In this document: in pieces, positions 9,072 to 18,387 of the stretch | Position numbering within the stretch: position 1 is the stretch's first letter | How the letters are laid out: each line of letters begins with the position of its first letter | Assembly (NCBI RefSeq): GCF_028283785.1 | Contig: NZ_JAPWKB010000001.1 | Coordinates: 30,348-94,347, forward strand | DNA from: Paraburkholderia sp. | GTDB taxonomy: Bacteria; Pseudomonadota; Gammaproteobacteria; Burkholderiales; Burkholderiaceae | Direction of reading: 5' to 3' | DNA length: 64,000 nt | Notes under the pieces: generated by a model | Database searches by the model: none | The model's input: the letters and a program-made list of their open reading frames with translations, nothing else | Told to the model about the DNA's origin: nothing | Translations under genes and position numbers: made by a program

Positions 9072-10184
9072 ATGAACCGCACCTGGTTAAGTCGTGTCGT
9101 GTCGATGTCGGCCGTCGTGGGCGTGGCGGCGGGAGGCGTGAGCAGCGCTTCCGCAGCGGCGCCCGACGCACTGGTTGCCGCAGCGAAGCAGGAAGGCCAG
9201 CTCACCGTGATCGCGCTGCCGCACGACTGGTGTAACTACGGCCAGCTGATTCCCGCGTTCACGAAGAAATACGGCATCAAGGTCAACGAACTCAATCCGG
9301 ATGCGGGTTCCGGCGACGAAATCGAAGCAATCAAGGCGAACAAGGGCAACAAGGGTCCGCAAGCGCCTGACGTGATCGACGTCGGTCTGTCGTTTGGACC
9401 GGCCGCGAAAGCGCAAGGTCTGTTGCAGCCGTACAAGGTGTCGACCTGGAAGACGATTCCCGATTCGCAGAAAGATGCCGAAGGCTACTGGACCGGCGAC
9501 TACTACGGTGTGCTCGCATTCGAAGTGAACACCGACATGATCGACAAGGTGCCGACCGACTGGCCCGATCTGATGAAATCGGACTACAAGAATTCGGTGT
9601 CGCTGGCGGGTGATCCGCGAGCCGCCAATCAGGCGATTCAGGCGGTGTTCGCCGCTGGACTTTCGCAGGCCAAAGGCGATCAGTCGAAGGCCGACGCAGC
9701 GGGCCTGAAATTCTTCGCCGATCTGAACAAGGCGGGCAACTTCGTGCCGGTGATCGGCAAGGCGGCGTCGCTCGCGCAAGGCACGACGCCGATCATCGTG
9801 CGTTGGGACTACAACGCGCTTGCCGATCGCGACACGCTGAAGGGCAATCCGAAGGTGCAGGTCGTCGTGCCGAAGACCGGCGCGGTCGCCGGTGTCTACA
9901 CGCAGGCCATCAGCGCTTACGCGCCGCATCCGAACGCCGCGAAACTGTGGCTCGAATTCCTGTATTCGGACGAAGGGCAGATCGGCTGGCTCGAAGGGTA
10001 TTGCCATCCGGTGCGCTTCAACGACCTGGTCGCGCAAAAGAAGGTGCCGAAAGCTGTCCTCGACAAGCTGCCGCCGCCGGCCGCGTACAAGAACGTCGTG
10101 TTCCCGTCGCTTGAAAAGCAGGATGCGACCAAGGACACGGTCACGAAGCAGTGGGACGCGTCGGTGGGCGCAAACGTCAAGTAA
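9072..10184 (+). CDS. ABC transporter periplasmic substrate-binding protein
   Basis: 370 residues from the ATG at 9072, chosen because AGGATGGGGA sits just upstream; the in-frame ATG at 9060 would bury it. A Sec signal peptide ends around ASA-AA (residues 25-30). The mature part is a family-1 extracellular binding protein of the PotD/AfuA/PhnS type (TVIALPHDWCNYGQLIPAF, PIIVRWDYNALAD), not UgpB-like. Its gene lies between ugpQ and two permease genes. The ligand is unknown: glycerophosphodiesters are suggested by context, while phosphonates or polyamines are family alternatives. Confidence 0.85.
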   Translation: MNRTWLSRVVSMSAVVGVAAGGVSSASAAAPDALVAAAKQEGQLTVIALPHDWCNYGQLIPAFTKKYGIKVNELNPDAGSGDEIEAIKANKGNKGPQAPDVIDVGLSFGPAAKAQGLLQPYKVSTWKTIPDSQKDAEGYWTGDYYGVLAFEVNTDMIDKVPTDWPDLMKSDYKNSVSLAGDPRAANQAIQAVFAAGLSQAKGDQSKADAAGLKFFADLNKAGNFVPVIGKAASLAQGTTPIIVRWDYNALADRDTLKGNPKVQVVVPKTGAVAGVYTQAISAYAPHPNAAKLWLEFLYSDEGQIGWLEGYCHPVRFNDLVAQKKVPKAVLDKLPPPAAYKNVVFPSLEKQDATKDTVTKQWDASVGANVK

Positions 10185-10282
10185 GCGGGGACGGCGCGCT
10201 CCGGCGCGCCGTTCGACCCGCGAGCAACGGGCTGTCGATGCATAGCGCGCCTGCGGGCGCGCGTTTGCCGTGAGGGTGAAGG

Positions 10283-11200
10283 ATGAATGCTTCAACGGAT
10301 GCCGGATCGGCGCAACCGGTACTGTCAGCGCCACCGTCAGCGCCGCCGCGCGCTGCGTCGCAATGGCTGACCTGGATCGGCGTGCTGCCGTTCTTTCTCT
10401 TTGCGCTGCTGTTCCTGATCTTGCCGACGCTGTTTCTGATCGTCGGTGCGTTCCAGGATGCCCAAGGTCACTTCACGCTCGATAACTTCGTCCAGCTGCT
10501 TCAGCCCAGCGTGCTCGAAGCGTACTGGATCAGTTTCAAGGTCAGCGCGGCATCGGCGCTGGGCGGCGCGGTGCTCGGTTCGCTGCTCGCGTGGGCGGCC
10601 GTGCAAGGCAAGCTGCCCGGCTGGATCCGTCCGACGCTGATGACGTTTTCCGGCGTCGCGTCGAACTTCGCGGGCGTGCCGCTCGCGTTCGCGTTCATCT
10701 GCACGCTCGGGCGCGTCGGCCTCGTCACGGTGCTGCTGAAAAAGTACACCGGCCTCAATCTGTATTCGACCGGCTTCAGCATTCTCAGCTTCGCGGGCTT
10801 GACGATTACCTATCTGTACTTTCAGATTCCATTGATGGTGCTGATCATCACGCCCGCGCTCGACGGTCTGAAGCGCGAGTGGCGCGAAGCCTGCGATTGC
10901 CTCGGCGGCACCGCGTTTCAGTACTGGCGATACGTTGCGTTGCCGGTGTTGTGGCCCAGCGTGCTCGGCGCGACGCTGCTGCTGTTCGCCAACTCGTTCG
11001 GCGCGGTCGCGACCGCCTATGCGCTGACCGGCAGTTCGCTGAATATCGTGACGATCCTGCTGTACGCGCAAATCCGCGGCGACGTGCTGCATAACCCGAA
11101 CCTCGGCTATGCACTCGCGCTCGGGATGATTCTGGTCACGGGGATTTCGAATGGCGGTTATATCTGGCTGCGCGCACGCGCCGAACGGGGGCGTCGATGA
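10283..11200 (+). CDS. ABC transporter permease (PotB/PhnU-like)
   Basis: 305 residues with about six membrane segments after a 35-residue Ala/Pro-rich cytoplasmic N-terminus. The EAA loop that contacts the ATPase is visible as EWREACDCLGGTAFQYWRYVALPVL. This type-I importer subunit pairs with the next gene, whose ATG overlaps this stop (ATGA). Membership of the spermidine/phosphonate/iron permease group is clear; substrate is not. Confidence 0.87.
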   Translation: MNASTDAGSAQPVLSAPPSAPPRAASQWLTWIGVLPFFLFALLFLILPTLFLIVGAFQDAQGHFTLDNFVQLLQPSVLEAYWISFKVSAASALGGAVLGSLLAWAAVQGKLPGWIRPTLMTFSGVASNFAGVPLAFAFICTLGRVGLVTVLLKKYTGLNLYSTGFSILSFAGLTITYLYFQIPLMVLIITPALDGLKREWREACDCLGGTAFQYWRYVALPVLWPSVLGATLLLFANSFGAVATAYALTGSSLNIVTILLYAQIRGDVLHNPNLGYALALGMILVTGISNGGYIWLRARAERGRR

Positions 11201-12045
11201 GCGCGCCACTTGAAGCGGTCAACGCGGCCACGTCGGCCGCGCCGAACGCCGCGCAGAGTCAGTCGCGCGTCGGCGCGTGGACGGCGGTGATCGTCGGTTC
11301 GCTGTATTTCTTGATTCCGCTCGCGGCGACCTTCGAGTTCAGTCTGCGCATGCGGCGCGGCGTCTACAGCTTCGACGCGTACAAGGTCGTGCTCGGCGAT
11401 CCGAACTTCCAGGCGTCGTTCGGCTATTCGATCCTGATGGCGCTGTTGACGATCGTCGTCGGCATTCTGCTGGTCGTGCCGACCGCGTATTGGGTGCAAC
11501 TGCGTCTGCCGAAACTGCGGCCGCTGGTGGAGTTCATCACGCTGCTGCCGCTGGTGATTCCGGCGATCGTGATCGTGTTCGGCTATCTGCGCATCTATAA
11601 CAGCAGCTCGATCCTGCCGCTGACCGGCAACGAACGCGCCACCGATTTCCTGCTGGTGTGCGGCTACGTGGTGTTGTCGCTGCCGTATATGTATCGCTCC
11701 GTCGATGCCGGGTTGCGCGCGGTCGATATCCGTTCGCTGACCGAAGCCGCCGAATGTCTCGGCGCGAGCTGGCCGACCATTCTGTTCAAGGTGATTTTCC
11801 CGAATATCCGCTCGGGCATTCTGTCGGGCGCGTTTCTGACCTTTGCCGTGGTGATCGGTGAGTTCACGCTCGCGAGTCTGCTCGACCGGCCGGCGTTCGG
11901 GCCGTATCTGCAACTGATCGGCGCGAACCGTGCGTACGAGCCGTCGGCGCTGGCGATCATCGCGTTCGTCGTCACGTGGGCGTCGATGGGCCTGATTCAG
12001 GTGTTCGGTTCGGCGCGCGGCGCGGCGCGGTCCCAAACCCGCTGA
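11197..12045 (+). CDS. ABC transporter permease (PotC/PhnV-like)
   Basis: 282 residues, about six membrane helices, with an EAA loop SLTEAAECLGASWPTILFKVIFPNI. It overlaps the upstream permease by 4 bases (ATGA), so translation is coupled and a heterodimeric pore is expected. The N-terminal 25 residues are Ala-rich and soluble. It is followed by the ATPase gene after 89 bases. Confidence 0.87.
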   Translation: MSAPLEAVNAATSAAPNAAQSQSRVGAWTAVIVGSLYFLIPLAATFEFSLRMRRGVYSFDAYKVVLGDPNFQASFGYSILMALLTIVVGILLVVPTAYWVQLRLPKLRPLVEFITLLPLVIPAIVIVFGYLRIYNSSSILPLTGNERATDFLLVCGYVVLSLPYMYRSVDAGLRAVDIRSLTEAAECLGASWPTILFKVIFPNIRSGILSGAFLTFAVVIGEFTLASLLDRPAFGPYLQLIGANRAYEPSALAIIAFVVTWASMGLIQVFGSARGAARSQTR

Positions 12046-12134
12046 CCCGCTGATCGACCACGCGACGTCGCCTTCCGGTTTCGCCGCCGGGTTTTCAAAC
12101 GCTCCCACTTTCTGCTGATCGAAGGCATCGAATC

Positions 12135-13205
12135 ATGGCATTTCTGGAAATCGAAAATCTGCACAAGTCGTTCGGTGCGAACACGGCGCTGCATCACTTC
12201 GACATGCAGATCGAGCGCGGGGAATTCGTCACGTTTCTCGGACCGTCCGGCTGCGGCAAGACCACGGTGCTGCGGATGATCGCCGGTTTCGAAACGCCGA
12301 CGCGCGGCGTGATCCGGCTCGACGGCAAGAACGTCACGCACGTGCGCACGCGGCAACGCAAAGTGGGCATGGTGTTTCAGTCGTACGCACTGTTTCCGAA
12401 CATGACGGTCGCGGACAACATCGGTTTCGGCTTGCGCGTCGCGAACCGTCCGGCCGCGGAAATCCGGACGCGTGTCGAAGAGATGCTGCAACTGATCAAG
12501 CTGCCGCACGTCGCGGAGCGGTATCCGTGGCAACTGTCGGGCGGCCAGCAGCAGCGCGTCGCGCTCGCGCGGGCGCTGGCGGGCAAGCCGCAAGTGTTGC
12601 TGCTCGACGAACCGCTGTCGGCGCTCGACGCGAAAATCCGCATTTCGTTGCGGCAGGACATTCGCGCGCTGCAACGCGAACTCGGCATCACGTCAGTCTT
12701 CGTCACGCACGATCAGGAAGAAGCGCTGTCGATTTCCGACCGGATCGTCGTGATGAACGAAGGCCGCGTCGAGCAGGTCGGGTCGCCGTCGGAAATCTAT
12801 AACTATCCGCGCACGCGCTTTGTCGCGTCGTTCGTCGGCACGCTGAATATCCTCAACGGTCAGGTCGTCGATCCGGCCAGCGGACGCATGGCGGTGGACG
12901 GCCAGGAACTGGTCACGTCGCACGCGCTGCCGGCCGGCGACGCGGGCAAGCAGCGCCTGCTCGCGCTGCGTCCCGAAGCGATCGTGCTGGAACCGGCGGC
13001 GGCGGGGCGCAACACGCTGCGCGCGACCGTCGAGGAAGTGAGCTTTCTCGGCGCGGTGGTGCGCATCCGCACGCGGGTGAAAGACGCCGTGATTTCACTG
13101 GATGTGTTCAACGACCCGAATCGCGCGCTGCCCGAACGCGGCCAGCCGGTTGCGCTGGGTTTCTCGCACGACAACCTGCTCGTGCTGGAAGAAGGCACGG
13201 CCTGA
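12135..13205 (+). CDS. ABC transporter ATP-binding protein (PotA/UgpC class)
   Basis: 356 residues. Walker A is GPSGCGKTT, the signature LSGGQQQRVALARAL, and Walker B LLLDEPLSALD followed by the H-loop VFVTHDQEEAL. A C-terminal TOBE domain spans about residues 280-350. It energises the two upstream permeases. Together with ugpQ and the binding protein it completes a five-gene transport/catabolism operon opposite the GlpR-like gene. UgpC-type ATPases also carry a TOBE domain, so the class alone does not settle the substrate. Confidence 0.9.
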   Translation: MAFLEIENLHKSFGANTALHHFDMQIERGEFVTFLGPSGCGKTTVLRMIAGFETPTRGVIRLDGKNVTHVRTRQRKVGMVFQSYALFPNMTVADNIGFGLRVANRPAAEIRTRVEEMLQLIKLPHVAERYPWQLSGGQQQRVALARALAGKPQVLLLDEPLSALDAKIRISLRQDIRALQRELGITSVFVTHDQEEALSISDRIVVMNEGRVEQVGSPSEIYNYPRTRFVASFVGTLNILNGQVVDPASGRMAVDGQELVTSHALPAGDAGKQRLLALRPEAIVLEPAAAGRNTLRATVEEVSFLGAVVRIRTRVKDAVISLDVFNDPNRALPERGQPVALGFSHDNLLVLEEGTA

Positions 13206-13248
13206 AACGCGCCGACCCATCGGTCTAAGTAGATACCCTGATCCCAGA

Positions 13249-13289
13249 TTTCCGGAAACCGCGACAGCTTTTGTCCGGATTTCCGGAAA
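13249..13289 (+). promoter_or_regulatory. Twin upstream activator sites for DctD
   Basis: The palindrome TTTCCGGAAA occurs twice, at 13249-13258 and 13280-13289, in near-identical context (GATTTCCGGAAA followed by CC within two bases). The copies are 31 bases apart, about three helical turns, and about 70 bases upstream of the sigma-54 promoter, as expected for enhancer-binding-protein sites. Binding by the DctD encoded downstream is inferred from this geometry. Confidence 0.7.
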
Positions 13290-13358
13290 ACCAGATCGGC
13301 ACGCCACCTGATAGTTAAAAAAAGTCTATAAATCAGTGGCCTAGCCGATATTCGAGAT

Positions 13359-13374
13359 TGGCATCGACCTTGCA
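13359..13374 (+). promoter_or_regulatory. Sigma-54 promoter of dctA
   Basis: TGGCATCGACCTTGCA matches the RpoN consensus with -24 GG and -12 GC correctly spaced. It lies 189 bases before the dctA start in the 357-base gap 13206-13562, downstream of the paired palindromes. The rest of the gap holds a 9-codon ORF. Confidence 0.85.
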
Positions 13375-13425
13375 AAGTAAAAAGCGCGGCCGCAATGGCC
13401 CAAACAACTAAAGCAAGGAGACACG

Positions 13426-13455
13426 ATGCCTGATTTCCCTTCCCGGACCGTCTGA
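13426..13455 (+). CDS. Possible 9-codon leader peptide upstream of dctA
   Basis: ATG to TGA encodes MPDFPSRTV. An excellent ribosome binding site (AAGGAG, 5 bases from the ATG) precedes it, better than that of many full genes here. It lies in the transcribed leader between the sigma-54 promoter and dctA. No homology can be judged at this length; it may be a translated leader or a chance ORF. Confidence 0.35.
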   Translation: MPDFPSRTV

Positions 13456-13562
13456 ATTCGTCGTCTTGTCACGGCCTCGCGCCGCGCACAAACGAACCCT
13501 CATACCCGTTCGACGCTGCGCCGCGCATGAAGCCGCAGCCACACTACATAGCAGGAACCATT

Positions 13563-14843
13563 GTGAAGAAACCTATCCATAAAGTGCTGTATGTGCAGGT
13601 GATCGTCGCGATCATCATCGGCATTATTCTCGGCCACTATTCGCCGGCGCTCGCGGTCGACATGAAGCCGCTCGGCGACGCGTTCATCAAGCTGATCAAG
13701 ATGGTGATCGGGCCGATCATCTTCTGTACCGTCGTGACCGGCATCGCCGGGATGGAAGACATGAAGAAGGTCGGGCGGGTCGGCGGCAAGGCGCTGCTGT
13801 ACTTCGAAATCGTGTCGTCGTTCGCGCTGGTGCTGGGCCTCGCGGCGACCCACCTGCTGCGTCCGGGTGTCGGCTTCAACGTCGATCCGGCGACGCTCGA
13901 CGGCAAGGCGGTCGCGTCGTACGCCGCGAAGGCGCACGGCCAGACCACGGTCGATTTCCTGATGCACATCATTCCGGACACGTTGTCGTCGGCCTTCGCG
14001 CAGGGCGAAATCCTGCAGATCCTGCTGATCGCGCTGCTGTTCGGTAGCGTGCTCGCGACGCTCGGACCGCGCGGCAAGGTGGTGACGGACTTCATCGACG
14101 GTTTGTCGAGCGTGCTGTTCGGCGTGGTGCGGATCATCACGAAGCTGGCGCCGATCGGCGCGTTCGGCGCGATGGCGTTCACCATCGGCAAATACGGCAT
14201 CGGCTCGCTGCTGCCGATGCTCAAGCTGATCGGCACGTTCTATCTGACCTCGATCGTGTTCGTGGTCGTGGTGCTGGGGATCATCGCGCGCGCGGTGGGC
14301 TTCAACATCCTGCGCTTCGTTGCGTACATCAAGGAAGAAATGCTGATCGTGCTGGGCACGAGCTCGTCGGAAGCGGCGCTGCCGCAACTGATGCTGAAGC
14401 TCGAAAAGCTCGGCTGCTCGCGCTCGGTGGTGGGTCTGGTGGTGCCGACCGGTTATTCGTTCAACCTCGACGGTACCAACATCTACATGACGATGGCCGT
14501 GCTGTTCATCGCGCAAGCCACCAACACCGACCTCACGTGGACCCAGCAACTGACGCTGCTCGCGGTAACGATGCTGACGTCGAAGGGCGCCAGCGGCGTG
14601 ACGGGCGCAGGCTTCATCACGCTGGCGGCGACGCTCGCCGTGGTGCCGACCATTCCGCTGTCGGGCATGGTGCTGATCCTTGGTATCGACCGCTTCATGA
14701 GCGAATGCCGCGCGCTGACGAACATCGTCGGTAACGGCGTCGCGACGGTGGTGGTGTCGGCATGGGAAAAGGAACTGGATCGCGACAAGCTGCGCGCGGA
14801 GTTGCGCGGCGAGACGACAGTGCAGGAAACGGCCGGCGTCTGA
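13563..14843 (+). CDS. dctA: C4-dicarboxylate:proton/sodium symporter
   Basis: 426 residues from the GTG at 13563 (AGGAACCATT before it); the ATG at 13527 lacks a good site and adds 12 atypical residues. DctA imports succinate, fumarate and malate. The dicarboxylate/amino-acid:cation symporter signatures are present: [17 protein letters not shown], the serine-rich hairpin [14 protein letters not shown], and [15 protein letters not shown]. The sensor kinase and the response regulator follow directly. A sigma-54 promoter and enhancer sites lie upstream. Confidence 0.96.
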   Translation: MKKPIHKVLYVQVIVAIIIGIILGHYSPALAVDMKPLGDAFIKLIKMVIGPIIFCTVVTGIAGMEDMKKVGRVGGKALLYFEIVSSFALVLGLAATHLLRPGVGFNVDPATLDGKAVASYAAKAHGQTTVDFLMHIIPDTLSSAFAQGEILQILLIALLFGSVLATLGPRGKVVTDFIDGLSSVLFGVVRIITKLAPIGAFGAMAFTIGKYGIGSLLPMLKLIGTFYLTSIVFVVVVLGIIARAVGFNILRFVAYIKEEMLIVLGTSSSEAALPQLMLKLEKLGCSRSVVGLVVPTGYSFNLDGTNIYMTMAVLFIAQATNTDLTWTQQLTLLAVTMLTSKGASGVTGAGFITLAATLAVVPTIPLSGMVLILGIDRFMSECRALTNIVGNGVATVVVSAWEKELDRDKLRAELRGETTVQETAGV

Positions 14844-14943
14844 TGTCATGAAAGCGGCGGCGCGGGGCGCGTCTTCGGTGGGTTCAGACGAAGACGCGCG
14901 ATATGCCACAATAGCCGACTCCTCCCGCTCGGAGTCCGCTAAC

Positions 14944-16845
14944 GTGACGCGCCGTCTGCTGATTTTTTTCGCACTCGCCGCGGGGCTCGCGGCGGCGTGC
15001 GGTCTCACGTGGACCATCACCTGGCAGCGCGGTGTCGATGCGCTGCGGCAGAACGCGGCGGTACGTGTCGATCGCACCGCGAATGCGCTGAAGAGCACGC
15101 TCGAACGCTACGAATCCCTGCCTTATCTGCTGGCCGAACATCCGTTCGTGCAAGACGTGCTGGTCGCCCCCGACCCGCTCAACGTCGAGCGCGCGAACCG
15201 TTACCTCGAAGACCTCAATCTGCATGCCCGTGCCACCGCCACGTATATCGTGAAAGCGGACGGCATCTGCGTGGCGGCAAGCAACTGGCACGACGCGGAG
15301 AGTTTCGTCGGCGTCGAATATCTGTTCCGGCCGTATTTCGTCGATGCGATCAAAGGCGGCGTGGGCCGCTTTTTCGGCATCGGCACGATCTCGCACGATC
15401 CCGGCTACTACATCTCGCAACCGGTGCGCCGTGACGGCAAGATCGTCGGCGTGGCGGTCGTCAAACTCAATCTCGAATGGTTTCAGGGCGCCGACGCGTC
15501 CGAGCCGCTGATCGTCACCGACGATCACGGCGTGATCTTTCTGTCGTCGGTGCCCGCGTGGAAATACCACACCGTGCGGCCCTTGTCCGGTCCGATTGCC
15601 GACTCGATCTTTCAGACACGCCAGTATGCGCAGCAGCAGATCGCGCCGTTGCCGGTGACGGTCGAGAGCGCGCTCGAAGGCGATGCGCAGATCGTGCGGA
15701 TCGGCGGCGGACGCTATGCGCCGCGCTATCTGGCGTCGCGGCGCAGCATGGGCGAACCGGACTGGCATCTGATCACGCTCGCGCCGCTCGACCCCGTCAA
15801 TAGCGACGCGCGCAACGCGACCATCGTGACCGGCTTCGGTTATGTGTCGCTGTGTCTGCTGGCGTTTTACTGGCGGATGCGCCGCTCGCGGATGCGCGAG
15901 ATGATTCGCGGCCGCGCGCTGCTGCAAAAGGCGTATGCGGAACTGAACCAGCGCGTCGCCGAACGGACCGTGGATCTGTCCGAAGCGAACGAACAATTGC
16001 AGAAGGAAGTGGCCGAACGCACCCGCGCCGAGCAGGAATTGCGGGCCGCGCACGATGAGCTGATCCAGGCGAGCAAGCTCGCGGCGCTCGGTCAGATGGC
16101 GGCCGGCATCACGCATGAATTGAATCAGCCGCTCGCCGCGTTGCGCAGCTTTTCCGACAACACGCGGGTGTTTCTGGCGCGCGGCGATCTCGGTTCCGCG
16201 CGCGAAAATCTCGAAGCGATTGCCGCGTTGACCGAGCGGATGGGCAAGATCACGAACCAGCTGAAGCTGTTCGTCGGACGCGCGCGGCCGCGCAGCGCGC
16301 GGGCGCCGCTCGCACGTGCATTGCGCAATACGCTCGCGCTGTTGCAGAAGCGTTTGCAGGACGTGAGCGTCAAGGTGACGCTGCGCCATGCCGACGACGG
16401 CACCGACCCGGCGCAGCCTTTCGATGTCAACGACGAACATCCGCACCTCGTTGCGCACTGCGACGATCTGCGTCTCGAACAGGTGCTGATCAACCTGATC
16501 GGCAATGCGCTCGATGCGACCTCGGGCGTCGATGCGCCGCGTCTCGCGATCGAAATCGAAGCGACGGAATCGACGGTGTCGATCGCCGTCCACGACAACG
16601 GCCCCGGCATTCCCGACGACGTGTTGCCGCGCCTGTTCGAGCCGTTCTTCACGACCAAGGAAATGGGACAAGGACTCGGACTCGGCCTTGCGATTTCATC
16701 GTCGATTGCGCGCGATTGCGGCGGCACGCTGATCGCCCGCAATGCCGCCGACGGCGGCGCGCAGTTCGTGCTGACGCTGCGTCGCGCGCGCGTGGCCGCG
16801 GCGGATCCTGTGCTGGCCGGCGGCGGTACACTCGGTGGCCAATAA
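14944..16845 (+). CDS. dctB: C4-dicarboxylate sensor histidine kinase
   Basis: 633 residues from a GTG at 14944 (VTRRLLIFFALAAGL, a natural first membrane helix). An ATG at 14848 would add 32 low-complexity residues and is the alternative. The order is TM1, a periplasmic double-Cache sensor (about 35-290), TM2 (about 295-315), a coiled coil, then HisKA with the phospho-acceptor H391 in ITHELNQPLAALRSFSDN, and HATPase (NLIGNALDATSG, DNGPGIP, GLGLGLAIS). It senses dicarboxylates and phosphorylates DctD, encoded next. Confidence 0.93.
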   Translation: MTRRLLIFFALAAGLAAACGLTWTITWQRGVDALRQNAAVRVDRTANALKSTLERYESLPYLLAEHPFVQDVLVAPDPLNVERANRYLEDLNLHARATATYIVKADGICVAASNWHDAESFVGVEYLFRPYFVDAIKGGVGRFFGIGTISHDPGYYISQPVRRDGKIVGVAVVKLNLEWFQGADASEPLIVTDDHGVIFLSSVPAWKYHTVRPLSGPIADSIFQTRQYAQQQIAPLPVTVESALEGDAQIVRIGGGRYAPRYLASRRSMGEPDWHLITLAPLDPVNSDARNATIVTGFGYVSLCLLAFYWRMRRSRMREMIRGRALLQKAYAELNQRVAERTVDLSEANEQLQKEVAERTRAEQELRAAHDELIQASKLAALGQMAAGITHELNQPLAALRSFSDNTRVFLARGDLGSARENLEAIAALTERMGKITNQLKLFVGRARPRSARAPLARALRNTLALLQKRLQDVSVKVTLRHADDGTDPAQPFDVNDEHPHLVAHCDDLRLEQVLINLIGNALDATSGVDAPRLAIEIEATESTVSIAVHDNGPGIPDDVLPRLFEPFFTTKEMGQGLGLGLAISSSIARDCGGTLIARNAADGGAQFVLTLRRARVAAADPVLAGGGTLGGQ

Positions 16846-16880
16846 AGCGCACTCGCGCGATCCGATTTTCTGGTGACGAC

Positions 16881-18239
16881 ATGGCCAATAGCGGCTTGCA
16901 GGTTTTATATATCGAAGACGACGAACTGGTGCGGCGCGCCAGCATGCAGAGCCTGCAACTGGCGGGCTTCGACGTGGTCGGGCATGCGTCGGTGGAATCG
17001 GCGGCGCGCAGCATCAGCGCCGATTTTCCCGGCGTGATCGTCAGCGATATCCGTCTGCCCGGCGCGAGCGGTCTCGATCTGCTCGCGCAGTGCCGCGAGC
17101 GCGCGCCCGACGTGCCGGTGATTCTCGTCACCGGCCACGGCGATATTTCGATGGCGGTTCAGGCGATGCGCGACGGCGCATACGATTTCGTCGAGAAGCC
17201 GTTCGCGTCCGAACGATTGATCGAGACCGTGCGCCGCGCGCTGGAGCGTCGCAATCTCGTGCTGGAAAACCTCGCGCTGCGTCGCGAACTGGCCGAGAAG
17301 CAGTCGGGCGCGACGCGGATCATCGGGCGCAGTCAGGCGATCGAACAGGTTCGGCGGCTGATCGCGAACGTCGCACCGACCGATGCGTCGGTGCTGATCA
17401 ACGGCGACACGGGCGCGGGCAAGGAACTGATTGCGCGCAGTCTGCACGAACTGTCGCCGCGTCGGGACAAGCCGTTTATCGCGGTCAATTGCGGCGCGCT
17501 GCCGGAACCGATGTTCGAGTCGGAAATGTTCGGCTACGAGCCGGGCGCGTTCACCGGCGCGGCGAAGCGACGGATCGGCAAACTGGAACATGCATCGGGC
17601 GGCACGCTGTTCTTCGACGAAATCGAAAGCATGCCGCTCGCGTTGCAGGTCAAGTTGCTGCGCGTGCTACAGGACGGTGTGCTGGAGCGGCTCGGCTCGA
17701 ACCAGCCGATCCGCGTGAATTGCCGCGTGGTGGCGGCCGCGAAGGGCGACATGAACGAACTGGTCGCGGCGGGCACGTTCCGGCGCGATCTGTTGTACCG
17801 GCTGAACGTGGTGACGATTGCGTTGCCGCCGCTGGGCGAACGTCGCGAAGATATCGTGCCGCTGTTCGAGCATTTTCTGCTCGACGCGGCGGTGCGATAT
17901 CAACGTCCCGCGCCGATCCTCACCGACCGGCAGCGCACGCGTCTGATGCAGCGTGACTGGCCGGGCAACGTCCGTGAGTTGCGCAATGCGGCGGATCGCT
18001 TCGTGCTGGGCGTGGCCGAAGATCCGAGCACCGCATCCGGCGACGCCGCCACCGACGACGCCGGACAGTCGCTGAAAGAGCGCGTCGAGCAGTTCGAACG
18101 CGCGGTGATCGCGCAGGCGCTCGAACAGACGGGCGGGGCGGTGGCGGTTGCGGCGGATCGCCTGCAACTCGGCAAGGCGACGTTGTACGAGAAGATCAAG
18201 CGTTACGGGCTGGCGGCGAAGGGCGACGGTGAGCGGTGA
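16881..18239 (+). CDS. dctD: Sigma-54 response regulator for dicarboxylate transport
   Basis: 452 residues from the ATG at 16881. The N-terminal receiver carries the phosphorylated aspartate D56 ([10 protein letters not shown]). The AAA+ domain has Walker A GDTGAGKE (175-182) and the RpoN-contact loop GAFTGA (222-227). A Fis-type HTH closes the protein ([17 protein letters not shown]). The complete GAFTGA loop means it can activate the sigma-54 promoter found upstream of dctA. The gene starts 35 bases after dctB. Confidence 0.95.
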   Translation: MANSGLQVLYIEDDELVRRASMQSLQLAGFDVVGHASVESAARSISADFPGVIVSDIRLPGASGLDLLAQCRERAPDVPVILVTGHGDISMAVQAMRDGAYDFVEKPFASERLIETVRRALERRNLVLENLALRRELAEKQSGATRIIGRSQAIEQVRRLIANVAPTDASVLINGDTGAGKELIARSLHELSPRRDKPFIAVNCGALPEPMFESEMFGYEPGAFTGAAKRRIGKLEHASGGTLFFDEIESMPLALQVKLLRVLQDGVLERLGSNQPIRVNCRVVAAAKGDMNELVAAGTFRRDLLYRLNVVTIALPPLGERREDIVPLFEHFLLDAAVRYQRPAPILTDRQRTRLMQRDWPGNVRELRNAADRFVLGVAEDPSTASGDAATDDAGQSLKERVEQFERAVIAQALEQTGGAVAVAADRLQLGKATLYEKIKRYGLAAKGDGER

Positions 18240-18303
18240 GTCGAATGCCGCTGCACGCCGCTGCACGCGGTTGAATACCACTGAACGCCGCCCGTAAAAC
18301 GAA

Positions 18304-18336
18304 ACGCGCCGGCAGCGGAAACCGCTGCCGGCGCGT
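18304..18336. terminator. Terminator between convergent dctD and tlpA-like genes
   Basis: A perfect 15-bp stem (ACGCGCCGGCAGCGG with its complement) and a 3-base AAA loop lie in the 148-base gap between two convergent genes. The stem is strong, but the flanks are not T-rich, so strict Rho-independent function is uncertain. Confidence 0.6.
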
Positions 18337-18387
18337 GAGATGTCAGGTTCTAGCTGGTAGCTGCGCGCGTCGAGCGGCGCGCTGCGA

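Noticed and set aside
18240..18387. Sequence repeat near CTGCACGCCGCTGCACGC (18250-18268) as a regulatory repeat
   Set aside because: Two short copies just after the dctD stop, with no partner elsewhere in view; most likely chance.
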